From: Nitrospira sp.
Lineage (GTDB): Bacteria > Nitrospirota > Nitrospiria > Nitrospirales > Nitrospiraceae
Length of the DNA: 32,407 bases
Direction of reading: 5' to 3'
NCBI GenBank assembly: GCA_015903945.1
Contig: JABMDL010000029.1
Span: forward strand, 1 to 32,407
Shown here: positions 16,029-24,143 of the stretch, one piece after another
How the letters are laid out: each line of letters starts with the position of its first letter
Position numbering within the stretch: the stretch's first letter is position 1
Notes under the pieces: generated by a model
Told to the model about the DNA's origin: nothing
What the model saw: only the letters and a program-made list of their open reading frames with translations
Database searches by the model: none
Program-made: the position numbers and the translations under genes

Positions 16029-16610
16029 ATGGAGACTTTGACATCCAACGATGCCTTGCTCATCGCCGATATTCAGAGCGATTTCTTCCCCAGCGGCGCG
16101 CTCGGAATCAGTGGCGGTGGAGAGATCCTTCCAGTCCTGTCGAATTACATCCGCCGCTTCCAGGCCCGCCAGCTACCTATTTTCCTGACGCGCGACTGGC
16201 ACCCTCCGAATCATTGCTCGTTTCGTGACCAGGGAGGCCCGTGGCCTATTCATTGTGTCGCCGGAACACCCGGCTCGTTGCCGCCGGCGGGATTTGAAAC
16301 TCCAGCCTCGGCGGTGATTATTTACAAAGCCATCGACCCGGACCGGGAAGCCTACTCAGCCTTTGACCGTACCGCCCTGGACCGCCATCTGCGAGCCCTC
16401 GGTGTCCGTCGCTTGTTCATCGGCGGATTGGCGACCGACTATTGCGTCATGCACACGGTCACGGACGCCCTGTCACTAGGCTATGCCGTATGCCTGTTGC
16501 TGGACGGCATCAAGGCAGTCAACGTGCAACCGGACGACGGCCGGCGCGCTGAGCAGAACATGCTCCGCCTCGGAGCGGCTCCGGTCCGATTGGAGACACT
16601 CGCCGCATGA
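16029..16610 (+). CDS. pncA: Nicotinamidase
   Basis: The 193-residue protein belongs to the isochorismatase/nicotinamidase family. The catalytic triad is visible as D14 (IADIQSDFF), K100 (YKAID) and C139 (ATDYCV). The metal site is D56-x-H58...H62 in TRDWHPPNH, typical of PncA, which hydrolyses nicotinamide to nicotinate. The next gene encodes nicotinate phosphoribosyltransferase and overlaps by 4 nt, which strongly supports this function. A TTG start at 16008 is possible; I prefer ATG 16029. Confidence 0.93.
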   Translation: METLTSNDALLIADIQSDFFPSGALGISGGGEILPVLSNYIRRFQARQLPIFLTRDWHPPNHCSFRDQGGPWPIHCVAGTPGSLPPAGFETPASAVIIYKAIDPDREAYSAFDRTALDRHLRALGVRRLFIGGLATDYCVMHTVTDALSLGYAVCLLLDGIKAVNVQPDDGRRAEQNMLRLGAAPVRLETLAA

Positions 16611-17941
16611 ATCCCTCAAACAGCGCCCTGTTGACCGACCTGTACGAACTCACCATGGCCCAGGCCTACCGGGAGCAGGGTATGGAGGAACCGGCGGTAT
16701 TCGAATTCTTTGTCCGCAAGCTGCCGCCTCATCGGAACTTCCTCGTGGCGGCCGGGCTTGAGCAGGTCCTGGACTTTCTCTCCGGCCTGCAGGTCACACA
16801 GGAAGAATTGGCCTGGCTGGATCGGACGGGGCTGTTCAGGCCAGAGCTCCTCCGTTATTTGGAAACGCTGCGATTCATCGGTGACGTTGAAGCCATGACG
16901 GAAGGAACGGTCTTCTTTCCCCACGAGCCGATTCTCCGCGTTGTCGCACCGCTCCCGGTGGCTCAACTCGTCGAAAGCCGGATCATGAACCTGTTGAACT
17001 TCCAGACCATGGTCGCCTCAAAGGCCGTGCGGTCGGTCTTGGTGGCGAGAGGAAAACCGCTCATCGATTTTGGACTGCGCCGCGCGCACGGCGCCGAGGC
17101 CGGCCTGCTGGCCGCGCGGGCCAGTTATCTGGCGGGATTTTCGGGCAGCGCCACCGTGCTGGCTGGCATGGCTTACGGCATTCCCCTCTACGGCACCATG
17201 GCCCATTCCTTCGTACAGGCGCACAAGGACGAGGTCCAGGCCTTCGAGCATTTCGCGCTGGCGCAGCCGGACAACGTCGTCCTGTTGATCGATACCTACG
17301 AGACGGAAACGGCTGCGAAGAAGGTCGTCTCGCTGGTTCCCTTGCTCACAGCCAAGGGCATCGCTGTGAAAGGTGTGCGGCTGGACAGCGGAGATTTGGC
17401 CGATCATGCCAGGAAGGTCCGCCGCATCCTGGACGAAGGAGGCCTGTCCCACGCGCAGATCCTTGCCAGCGGCAATCTCGACGAATATCGTATACAAGGA
17501 TTGATTGACAGCCGGGCGCCGATCGACAGTTTCGCCGTTGGTACGGCCATGACCACGTCTTCCGATGCACCCGCGCTGGATTGCGCCTACAAACTGCAAG
17601 AGTACGCAGGCCGACCCTGCCGTAAGCGCTCCGAAGGCAAAGCCACCTGGCCCGGCCGCAAGCAGGTCTACCGATCCTACGCGGACCGTGGCGGCTTCGA
17701 CTACGACGTCCTCACGCCACTCAATGATCGCGGACAGGGTGAGCCGCTCTTGCATCCGGTGATGAAAGAGGGCCGTCGTCTCGCTCCTGGCCCGAGCCTG
17801 ACGGACCTGCGCGGCCATATGGCGGCGCAACTCGCGCGCATTCCGGAATCCCTTCGATCGCTCGAACCAGTTTCGGCCTATGACGTGCGAATCGCTCCGG
17901 CCTTGCTGGCGTTGGCCGAGGCAGTCGACCGTGGTTTCTAA
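16607..17941 (+). CDS. pncB: Nicotinate phosphoribosyltransferase
   Basis: The 444-residue protein starts with the typical LLTDLYELTMAQAY segment, followed by FEFFVRKLP, FGLRRAHG and the conserved GVRLDSGDLADHARKVR region. It makes nicotinate mononucleotide from nicotinate and PRPP, the second step of NAD salvage. ATG overlaps the TGA of pncA (ATGA), so both are made together. Length and motifs look complete. NAD salvage next to USP genes fits a slow-growth or energy-saving programme. Confidence 0.95.
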   Translation: MNPSNSALLTDLYELTMAQAYREQGMEEPAVFEFFVRKLPPHRNFLVAAGLEQVLDFLSGLQVTQEELAWLDRTGLFRPELLRYLETLRFIGDVEAMTEGTVFFPHEPILRVVAPLPVAQLVESRIMNLLNFQTMVASKAVRSVLVARGKPLIDFGLRRAHGAEAGLLAARASYLAGFSGSATVLAGMAYGIPLYGTMAHSFVQAHKDEVQAFEHFALAQPDNVVLLIDTYETETAAKKVVSLVPLLTAKGIAVKGVRLDSGDLADHARKVRRILDEGGLSHAQILASGNLDEYRIQGLIDSRAPIDSFAVGTAMTTSSDAPALDCAYKLQEYAGRPCRKRSEGKATWPGRKQVYRSYADRGGFDYDVLTPLNDRGQGEPLLHPVMKEGRRLAPGPSLTDLRGHMAAQLARIPESLRSLEPVSAYDVRIAPALLALAEAVDRGF

Positions 17942-17960
17942 CATGTGGAAGGAGACACCA

Positions 17961-19391
17961 ATGATGAGAGCCGCCGTGCCCGTCTTGATCCTCGGGATGG
18001 TGATGTCCGCCGGACTCGCTGCCGCATCGGCCTGGGCGACCAGCCCGGCGCAAACCGGTCCGGCCAGCTCCGCAGTTCCTGCCTGCAAGAGCCCCTACAA
18101 GAAGAAGGCCGTCTCGGCCAAGACGCTGAGCGCCCTGGTGCATGCGCACGAACGGTGGGTGGAATACCGAGGCAATCCCCAAGCCCGTCGCGCGGAACTC
18201 TGCCAAGCCGACTTGAGCCGGGCCCAGCTGATAGGCGCCAACCTCGAGCGCGCCGAAATGGAAGGCGTCATCCTCCGGCGGGCAAATTTGAATTTGGCAG
18301 TGCTCACCCAGGCCAGTCTCGCCGGAGCCGATTTCACCGGTGCGACCATGGAGGGCGCAAACGTGGCCGGAGCCGATCTTCGCCGCGCGACATTGACGAA
18401 CGCCAATCTCACTCGCGCGATCGGTGACGAGGCGGCGCTCTTCGACGCCGCCCTCACCGGCGCCAAGCTGCGCGAGGCCACGTTCGAACGGGCCCAGTTC
18501 GAGGGCGCCGATCTCTCGTCCGCCGATATGACCGGCGGCAACTTCGTCGAGGCTTATTTTTATGGGGCCATACTCCGGAAGGCCGTCCTATCGGACGCGG
18601 ATCTGATGGGCGCTGATCTGCGCCGCACCACGCTGGCCGACGCGAACCTCTCGCGCGCCAACCTTCAAGGTGTCCTGCTCGACAACGCAAAACTTGAGCG
18701 GGCTCGGCTGATCGAAGCCGACTTGGAGAGCGCCTATCTGCCGGAAGCCAATCTGCGCGGGGCGAACCTACAGAATTCGATCCTGCGTGGCGCAGATCTA
18801 CGGTTCGCGGATCTCTACGGCGCGGGCTTGCAGGAGGCGGATCTGGAAGGAGCCAATCTGGAAGAGGCAAGCCTGGCCAAAGCGAAACTGCGCTCGGCGA
18901 AGTTCCGCATGGCCATTCTCTACCATGCGGCACTGGATGAAGCTGACTTTGGAAATGCCTCCCTCACTCGCGCCGTCTTCATCGGCGCACGGGGCACACG
19001 CGCAGTCTTCACGAAGGCGGACATGGGCGAAGTCTACGCGCCGAAAGCCTTTCTCCGGCAATCGCGATTCGACAAGGCCAACTTGGAAGCGGCCAATCTT
19101 GTTGCAGCAGACTTGGGCGGCTCCAATTTCACCGAGGCTAACTTGACTCAGGCGAATCTTCAGGAAGCCATCCTCCGGGATGCCGTGTTCGTCAAAGCCG
19201 ATCTCACCGGCGCACGCCTCGATGCGGCGGACATTCGGGGCGCGAACTTGCGCGGCGCGATCCTGACCTCGGTGGTGGGGCTGACGCAGTCTCAACTCGA
19301 TACGGCCTGCGTCGACGAACAGACGAAACTGCCGACCGAACTGACCCGACCGGCGCCCTGCAGCACCGCCAAAAAACGGACCAAGCCATGA
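17961..19391 (+). CDS. Secreted pentapeptide-repeat protein
   Basis: The 476-residue protein has an N-terminal signal (about 1-26, ending AAASAWA). From about residue 80 to 455 it is made almost wholly of A(D/N)LxxA pentapeptides, for example GANLERAEM, GADLRRATL and EANLTQANL. Such repeats form a right-handed quadrilateral beta-helix. Most known cytoplasmic members mimic DNA or act as scaffolds; an exported one should be a surface or periplasmic scaffold. AAGGAG lies 6 nt before ATG 17961. The last 4 nt overlap the following hydrolase gene. Confidence 0.9.
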   Translation: MMRAAVPVLILGMVMSAGLAAASAWATSPAQTGPASSAVPACKSPYKKKAVSAKTLSALVHAHERWVEYRGNPQARRAELCQADLSRAQLIGANLERAEMEGVILRRANLNLAVLTQASLAGADFTGATMEGANVAGADLRRATLTNANLTRAIGDEAALFDAALTGAKLREATFERAQFEGADLSSADMTGGNFVEAYFYGAILRKAVLSDADLMGADLRRTTLADANLSRANLQGVLLDNAKLERARLIEADLESAYLPEANLRGANLQNSILRGADLRFADLYGAGLQEADLEGANLEEASLAKAKLRSAKFRMAILYHAALDEADFGNASLTRAVFIGARGTRAVFTKADMGEVYAPKAFLRQSRFDKANLEAANLVAADLGGSNFTEANLTQANLQEAILRDAVFVKADLTGARLDAADIRGANLRGAILTSVVGLTQSQLDTACVDEQTKLPTELTRPAPCSTAKKRTKP

Positions 19392-20038
19392 CGCCTGGGC
19401 AGGAACACCGGGTCACGATCACACAAGGGCCGCTGGCCTTGGAAGGCATTCTCGGCCTTTCCCCCGGTTCGAACGGCGTGGTCGTCTTCGCGCACGGAAG
19501 CGGGAGCGGGCGGTTCAGCCCGCGCAACAATTTCGTAGCCCGTCACCTGCAAAGGAACGGTCTCGCTACCCTGCTCCTCGATCTGTTGACGCCGGAGGAA
19601 GCCGATGATCGGCGCAAGGTATTCGACATCAACCTGCTGGCGGATCGATTGTTGCTGGCCAAAGCCTGGCTGGAAGCGGACACGCGCACTGCTCATCTCG
19701 GCGTAGGCTATTTCGGCGCCAGCACCGGAGCAGGCGCAGCCCTTCAAGCATCCGCGCGAGAACCATCTAACATCAAGGCTGTCGTGTCACGAGGGGGACG
19801 ACCGGACCTCGCTGAACCTTACCTGCCGTCCGTCAGAGCCCCAACCTTGTTGATCGTCGGCGGCTGGGACGAGCCGGTCATCGAGATGAATCAAGCAGCC
19901 TACGAACTCTTGACCTGCGAAAAGAAACTCATCATCGTCCCCGGCGCCACCCACCTCTTTGAAGAACCGAGGACGCTGGAGCAGGTCGCGGACCATGCCT
20001 GCAAGTGGTTTCAGGCTTATCTGAATCGAGTCGGATAA
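19388..20038 (+). CDS. Alpha/beta hydrolase, dienelactone-hydrolase-like
   Basis: The 216-residue protein has the alpha/beta-hydrolase order: oxyanion region AHGSGSGRFSPRN near 35-47, nucleophile elbow GYFGASTGAG with Ser near residue 111, acid residue in GGWDEPVI and histidine in GATHLFEE. No signal peptide is present, so it is cytoplasmic. The substrate cannot be told. The start ATG overlaps the stop of the pentapeptide-repeat gene, implying coupled translation of a cytoplasmic enzyme and an exported scaffold. Confidence 0.9.
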   Translation: MTPGQEHRVTITQGPLALEGILGLSPGSNGVVVFAHGSGSGRFSPRNNFVARHLQRNGLATLLLDLLTPEEADDRRKVFDINLLADRLLLAKAWLEADTRTAHLGVGYFGASTGAGAALQASAREPSNIKAVVSRGGRPDLAEPYLPSVRAPTLLIVGGWDEPVIEMNQAAYELLTCEKKLIIVPGATHLFEEPRTLEQVADHACKWFQAYLNRVG

Positions 20039-20081
20039 CGAGAAGAGCCCATGCGGTGCGGGTTGGAGAAAGGAGAACTCC

Positions 20082-20378
20082 TCAGGCAGATATCCGTTCC
20101 CATTCTCTGGCGCGAGCGGCGAAGGCATCTTTGTGTTGTGGCCAATCGTGTAGTGTTGCAGGATCGAAATCGGCACCGTTCGGCCAGACCACGGTTCTGA
20201 TCTCCGAATCAACGGCCACCTGGTTGAATAACTGAAGATCCAGCAGCGGGCCGTAGAGTTCGCCTGCAAGAACCGGTTTGAGGTAAACGACCTGCTCCGT
20301 GTCGTCGGTAAACTGCACGCGCAGCGTATACGGCGCGACAATCTCGACAGCCTGCACCTGATAAATAGGATGATTCAT
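20082..20378 (-). CDS. DUF2442 domain protein
   Basis: The 98-residue protein contains the DUF2442 pattern: an N-terminal strand pair (YTLRVQFTDDTEQVVYL), then LLDLQLFNQVAVDSEIRTVVWPNGADFDP near the C-terminus. It is co-directional with a DUF4160 gene 7 nt upstream. This gene pair is common on bacterial chromosomes and has been viewed as a possible toxin-antitoxin-like module; no activity can be derived from the sequence. Confidence 0.9.
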   Translation of the reverse strand: MNHPIYQVQAVEIVAPYTLRVQFTDDTEQVVYLKPVLAGELYGPLLDLQLFNQVAVDSEIRTVVWPNGADFDPATLHDWPQHKDAFAARAREWERISA

Positions 20379-20385
20379 CCTTCTC

Positions 20386-20655
20386 CTAGGTCAACGGCGC
20401 AATAGGCAACGGTTTGTGGCCGCCCTGCAATCGATCCCAGTCGGCCATTAGTTCCGTCTGATGCAACTCGGCCCATGCCTCGACTAACCGTTGTTGGCGT
20501 TTCGGCAACGTCCCAGCCAGCATTTCCACCGGCTCAATTCCATACACCGCCACATGCTCTTGGTAGTACGCATGGAAGTGGGGTGTATGATGCGAAGCCT
20601 GAACCTCGACAAACATTCGGATGATAATTCCGAAGAACCGACACAGCTCAGGCAT
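20386..20655 (-). CDS. DUF4160 domain protein
   Basis: The 89-residue protein has the DUF4160 signature: a start MPELCRFFGIIIRMF, then HHTPHFHAYYQEHVAVYGIE. The HxPHFHA histidine cluster is the family's most conserved part and could bind metal. It is followed after 7 nt by DUF2442, its usual partner. Function is unproven. Confidence 0.9.
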   Translation of the reverse strand: MPELCRFFGIIIRMFVEVQASHHTPHFHAYYQEHVAVYGIEPVEMLAGTLPKRQQRLVEAWAELHQTELMADWDRLQGGHKPLPIAPLT

Positions 20656-20774
20656 CAGGGTATTCTACTCACTTGCCTCATGTGCCGCAATCAGAGCGCC
20701 TCCGACATAGGGTCATGTGCAAAAAATAGCTAATGCTCTACCTTACTAGGCGTTCATCTGTTGGAGGATCATCC

Positions 20775-21314
20775 TCAGCCATGACAATCTTTGCAATCTG
20801 CTTCGACTGCTTGAAGCACCAGAACTTGTAAAAAAACCGACCCCAACATTCGGCCATAGTCTCGCACTAATCGTCGACGCATCAGCTGGCCCTTCGCAAA
20901 GATATGTCCCTGGCTTGCAGCTTCCTCGAAATATGCGAGGGCCTTTTCTTTATTCTGATTTACCCCTTTGCCAGATTGATAGCACCTCCCCAGCCTATAC
21001 AGCGCAGGCAAATATCCCTCCGCCGCTGATCTCTCATACCACTCAATAGCTTTCCGATACTCTCCAATCCGGGCGTACATATCAGCCAGATCAAACCAAG
21101 CTACCGTTGAACCTGACTGGGCTGCCAATAGATAATAGTGAATCGCCTCCTGAGGATTGTTCCGAGCACAGAGCCCTTTATAGATTATTCATCCGGCCCA
21201 ACGGGCTGCATATTCATCACCTTGTTCAGCCAGCAACGCATACTGCGCCAAGGCGTCTTCATACCGCTTCTGGTCATATAACCGTGCCGCTTCCGCCAGC
21301 TGTTCAGAGGACAT
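20775..21314 (-). pseudogene. Sel1-repeat protein gene interrupted by an in-frame TGA
   Basis: Reading from ATG 21314 the frame gives a Sel1/TPR-like protein (MSSEQLAEAARLYDQKRYED...), stops at TGA 21191-21189 (codon 42), then continues in the same frame with further Sel1 repeats (ARIGEYRKAIEWYERSA, GRCYQSGKGVNQNKEKALAY) to 20775. The residue at the stop fits Trp in the repeat (WAG-W-IIYKG), so a TGG to TGA change is the simplest explanation. A shorter product could start near 21128. Full length would be about 179 residues; no signal peptide is seen. Confidence 0.7.
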
Positions 21315-21434
21315 AGTCCCTGGTTCCGGTTGATAGTCTTCTAAAACTTTAGCACAGGAGTGTCGATGCGAAATATGAGTCAGGCAGAAATTGCAGGATA
21401 GGTATCGAGAGAAGAGGCTAGATCGAATTCAGGG

Positions 21435-21971
21435 CTATATATTGAGCAATTTTGCTCTCTTCACTGCCTTGAGAATCATCTCGGCCGCTTCTTTCGCGGA
21501 AAGTTGTGTCGTGTCTATGACGAGTTCTGGCTTGAGCGATGCCTCATAGGGGTCTTGCAACCCTGGGACAGTCGTCGATTCACCCTGCTGACCTCTCCGA
21601 TACGTCCCTTTGTAATCGCGCTGCATGCAGAGTTCCAACGGACATTCCACCGCCACTTCGATGAACTGTGGAATGAGGCTTCGGGCGAAATCCCGATAGG
21701 CCCGCCGGTTGGCCGTCGCGTCGAAGATCACCGTCACGCCATGTGCAACCAGTCTGGCACCCATGAAGGCCAGTGCCCGGTAAAAGAGATCCCGCTCCTC
21801 ATGGGAATAGGTCGGCCTTGGCGTGAGCACCCGCCTGACGGCATCGGACTCCAGGACTTCGACAGCACAACCCACGCCTTCGAGCCGCGGTTTCAGCGCC
21901 GCGACGATGGTGCTCTTACCCGAAGCGGGCAGGCCGGTGAGCCAAATGGCAAAACTTTGCGGTCGAATCAT
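21435..21971 (-). CDS. cysC: Adenylylsulfate kinase-like protein
   Basis: The roughly 178-residue protein has a P-loop GLPASGKST and the APS-kinase segments ESDAVRR (usually DGDNVR), CMQRDYKGTYRR and GLQDPYEASLKPELVIDT. The match to CysC is clear, but the changed DGDNVR motif and the absence of other sulfate-assimilation genes leave the substrate open. It follows an APH-type kinase gene after a repeat-filled 110-bp gap. Related kinases modify sugars or nucleotides, so a non-APS role is possible. Start choice (21971 or up to 21983) is uncertain. Confidence 0.8.
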   Translation of the reverse strand: MIRPQSFAIWLTGLPASGKSTIVAALKPRLEGVGCAVEVLESDAVRRVLTPRPTYSHEERDLFYRALAFMGARLVAHGVTVIFDATANRRAYRDFARSLIPQFIEVAVECPLELCMQRDYKGTYRRGQQGESTTVPGLQDPYEASLKPELVIDTTQLSAKEAAEMILKAVKRAKLLNI

Positions 21972-21982
21972 GGATCCCATCA

Positions 21983-22078
21983 AGCCATCAGCAATCAGCT
22001 GTCAGCTTTCAGCATGGGTGAGGATCGAGGCTTGCTCTTCCCTTGTCATCTGAGGGCTGGAAGCTGATCGCTAAGAGC
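21983..22078. repeat. REP-like element, CAGCTGTCAGC family
   Basis: A left arm (21983-22013) with CAATCAGCTGTCAGC and a degenerate right arm (about 22046-22078) with GGAAGCTGATCGCTAAG form an imperfect palindrome filling the gap between the APH-like and CysC-like genes. It is the third copy of the family seen at 4930 and 13167. Confidence 0.55.
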
Positions 22079-22081
22079 GCA

Positions 22082-23170
22082 TCATACACAGCAATACTCA
22101 TTCACCCGATCCGGGTCAAAGCGCGGAACATCGAGCACGTTCTCGATGAAACGAAAGAGGCTCCGGCGCACATCGATTGTCAGGTTGGGATACCAGACTG
22201 GACTCGCCACGACCAGGCCGCGAAAGGCGAAGAAGGGCGCGGCGGTTCCGGTCACGCCTTTGTCGCCGCTGGCTTCAATATAGGTGTCCCAGAACAACCG
22301 GAACAGTACTTCAAATGGGCCTCGAAGCTTGCCCCATCGAATCAGAGAACAGAGTAAATAATTAATCGTCATCGCGGTCACGTCGTCGGCCGGCTCACCC
22401 CATTCCCCGCGCGACCGGTCCAACACGGAAAAGTCCGTCCCCGTGCGGAACAACACATTGTACGGATGGAAATCCCCATGGACTTGAGACAGCCGGCCTG
22501 CTTGGTCTCGCAGGCGCCACCGCCACCGGTTGCAGGCTTCTTCCACCGCGCGCAACAATTCCGCGGTGATGAACCCGTATCGCTTGGGATAGCTGTCGGT
22601 CAGCCCCATGATGCATTCACCGTGGCCGATCAATTCACGGAGCCGGCGCTTGTACAGATCCGCATCCCGCCGTTTCGTCGCATGGATCTGTGCGAGATAC
22701 CGCGCCAGCGCGACCGTTCGCGCCCGGTCAAGCGCACGCAGCGCCGCGCCCTTGGCGAGCCCCGCTAGATCCAGGTGATAGCTCTTCCCCTCCGCCCATT
22801 CGTTCAGCACGAAGAACTCGCGGGCTTGCGCAACAGAGAAGAGCTCCTGCGTGCCGTCGAACGCCCCCACATCGAGCGCCTTCACATGGCGAGGCAGCCG
22901 ACCGTACGAATCATAGTCCCACAAGATCGCCTGTGCGCGGTCGGCCATATGCTCGTGCCCGAAGGGTCCGGGCCTCATGGTTTCCAGCACGGCGGATTGC
23001 AGCCGACGGCCGAGGCGAAACGTCAATTTGACCGGCGTCCCATACCCATAGCGCTTCTGCTCCCCCTTCGAACTGGCCTTGCCGATCACTCCAAAAGACA
23101 GCAGGGTCGCTTCGGAGCCAAACCGGTCCTGGAGGTATTGTTGCAATGCCCGCTTGCTCAATGTCGGCAT
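22082..23170 (-). CDS. Aminoglycoside-phosphotransferase-fold kinase
   Basis: The 362-residue protein has the APH/choline-kinase fold markers: catalytic loop VHGDFHPYNVLF around residue 248 and the metal-binding segment FSVLDRSRGEWGEPADDV about 20 residues later. The N-lobe is less conserved (SFGVIGKASSKGEQKRYGYG). The substrate is unknown; antibiotic resistance should not be assumed, since many APH-fold kinases phosphorylate small metabolites. The co-directional P-loop kinase downstream suggests a two-kinase unit. Confidence 0.85.
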   Translation of the reverse strand: MPTLSKRALQQYLQDRFGSEATLLSFGVIGKASSKGEQKRYGYGTPVKLTFRLGRRLQSAVLETMRPGPFGHEHMADRAQAILWDYDSYGRLPRHVKALDVGAFDGTQELFSVAQAREFFVLNEWAEGKSYHLDLAGLAKGAALRALDRARTVALARYLAQIHATKRRDADLYKRRLRELIGHGECIMGLTDSYPKRYGFITAELLRAVEEACNRWRWRLRDQAGRLSQVHGDFHPYNVLFRTGTDFSVLDRSRGEWGEPADDVTAMTINYLLCSLIRWGKLRGPFEVLFRLFWDTYIEASGDKGVTGTAAPFFAFRGLVVASPVWYPNLTIDVRRSLFRFIENVLDVPRFDPDRVNEYCCV

Positions 23171-23582
23171 ACCCTGACCCCTCGCAAGTCATGTTCCACC
23201 AAGGAGCCCATGAACCCGTCATTCGTCATTGGTCATTCGTCAAACGGAAGAGTTTCTGGGAGACCGTCTTTCTGCACCTTCCTCACGGTTGACGATTGAC
23301 GCATGACGGCCCTGGCAAGAGATCACGGAACAGAGCAGTATATGAGAAAGCGACCTCTTAAAACTGGCGCATCGAGCCCCATCGCTCGGAACCACACTGT
23401 GGAAAAATGCGCCACATCCGTCGCGCCGATTGGGATGAAGGGAGGGACAGGGCACGAAGAATCGTGGAAACATCGAGCGCTGCCCCACCGGTCCTGCGGT
23501 TGGAGCCCGTTCCAATGTCGGCATATCGTTTGCTGATCTTTGCTGTGGACAAAGAACCGGATCGCCATAGCCTGGAGGCACC
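23171..23582. other. Divergent intergenic region with one inverted repeat
   Basis: This 412-bp region separates the APH-like gene (minus) from the hibernation-factor gene (plus). It contains the GTCATTCGTCA repeat at 23215-23309. The remaining 270 bp hold no convincing gene; a plus-strand frame 23407-23619 overlaps the hibernation-factor start and looks non-coding. Promoters of both flanking genes must lie here, but I see no clear consensus pair. Confidence 0.5.
23215..23309. repeat. Inverted repeat of the CGTCATTCGTCA family
   Basis: The left part (23215-23247) has three degenerate GTCATTC/GTCATTG units; the right part (23285-23309) has opposite-sense TTGACGATTGACGCATGACG. Together they form an imperfect hairpin with a loop of about 37 nt. 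It is the same architecture as 13324-13402 but with a different core sequence. Confidence 0.55.
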
Positions 23583-24137
23583 ATGGAACTGCAAATTGAA
23601 AGCCGCAATGTCGCAATGACCCCTCGCTGGAAGTCGGAGATCGAAGCCCGTATGGACGATCTGCAACGGGGGCACGAGGATCTGATTCATAGCCGTGTCA
23701 CGTTGATCAAGAATCGGCACCACAAGAAACTGGCGAACGTCGCAGAAGCGCTGGTTGTCGTCACGCTGCCAGGACGCCACACGCTCACGGCAAGAAAAGA
23801 AGATAAGACGTTCGAGGAAGCCATCAGGGCCGCGTTCGATGCCGTCGGCATTGAATTGCGCAAGTATCGGGACAAACGCGCGAAGACCGAAGTGCGCCTG
23901 CCGCCCGTGCCGCCCCATCGCGGTGTGGTCTGCAAGCTCTTTCCCAAGGAGCGATACGGATTCATTCTGAAAGAGGGAGGCGGTGAGGTCTATTTCCATG
24001 CAAACGCGCTGCAAGGCTTAGCCTTCGAGCGGCTTGATGACGGCACGGAAGTCGTCTTCGGCCTCGAAGAAGGGAAGAAAGGTCCACAGGCCACCGTCGT
24101 GTCACTTCCGCCTACGATGGCGTCGAAGGCACGGTAG
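23583..24137 (+). CDS. Ribosome hibernation factor (RaiA/HPF) fused to a cold-shock domain
   Basis: The 184-residue protein joins two domains. Residues 1-100 fit the S30AE/RaiA fold: MELQIESRNVAMT start, VTLIKNRHHKK, VVVTLPGRHTLTARKEDKTFEEAI. Residues 112-175 fit a cold-shock/S1-like beta-barrel: HRGVVCKLFPKERYGFI (RNP1-like RYGFI 124-128), then EVYFHANAL and a GPQATVV end. The first part should block the ribosome decoding centre in energy stress; the second binds single-stranded nucleic acid. TGGAGG lies 4 nt before the ATG. The LonB-like gene starts 6 nt after the stop, so both are co-transcribed. Confidence 0.92.
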   Translation: MELQIESRNVAMTPRWKSEIEARMDDLQRGHEDLIHSRVTLIKNRHHKKLANVAEALVVVTLPGRHTLTARKEDKTFEEAIRAAFDAVGIELRKYRDKRAKTEVRLPPVPPHRGVVCKLFPKERYGFILKEGGGEVYFHANALQGLAFERLDDGTEVVFGLEEGKKGPQATVVSLPPTMASKAR

Positions 24138-24143
24138 AACACC

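Noticed and set aside
17018..18088. Long minus-strand frame (356 codons) opposite pncB
   Set aside because: It is antisense to a clear nicotinate phosphoribosyltransferase gene and shows no recognisable domain; such antisense frames are common in GC-rich DNA.
21189..21191. TGA as selenocysteine codon in the Sel1 gene
   Set aside because: No Sec-type protein family, no SECIS-like stem seen, and the position fits Trp; a nonsense change is simpler.
22082..23170. Aminoglycoside resistance gene
   Set aside because: Only the general APH kinase fold is visible; no resistance-subfamily features can be seen.
23407..23619. Plus-strand frame of 70 codons before the hibernation factor
   Set aside because: It overlaps the supported start at 23583 and has no recognisable product.
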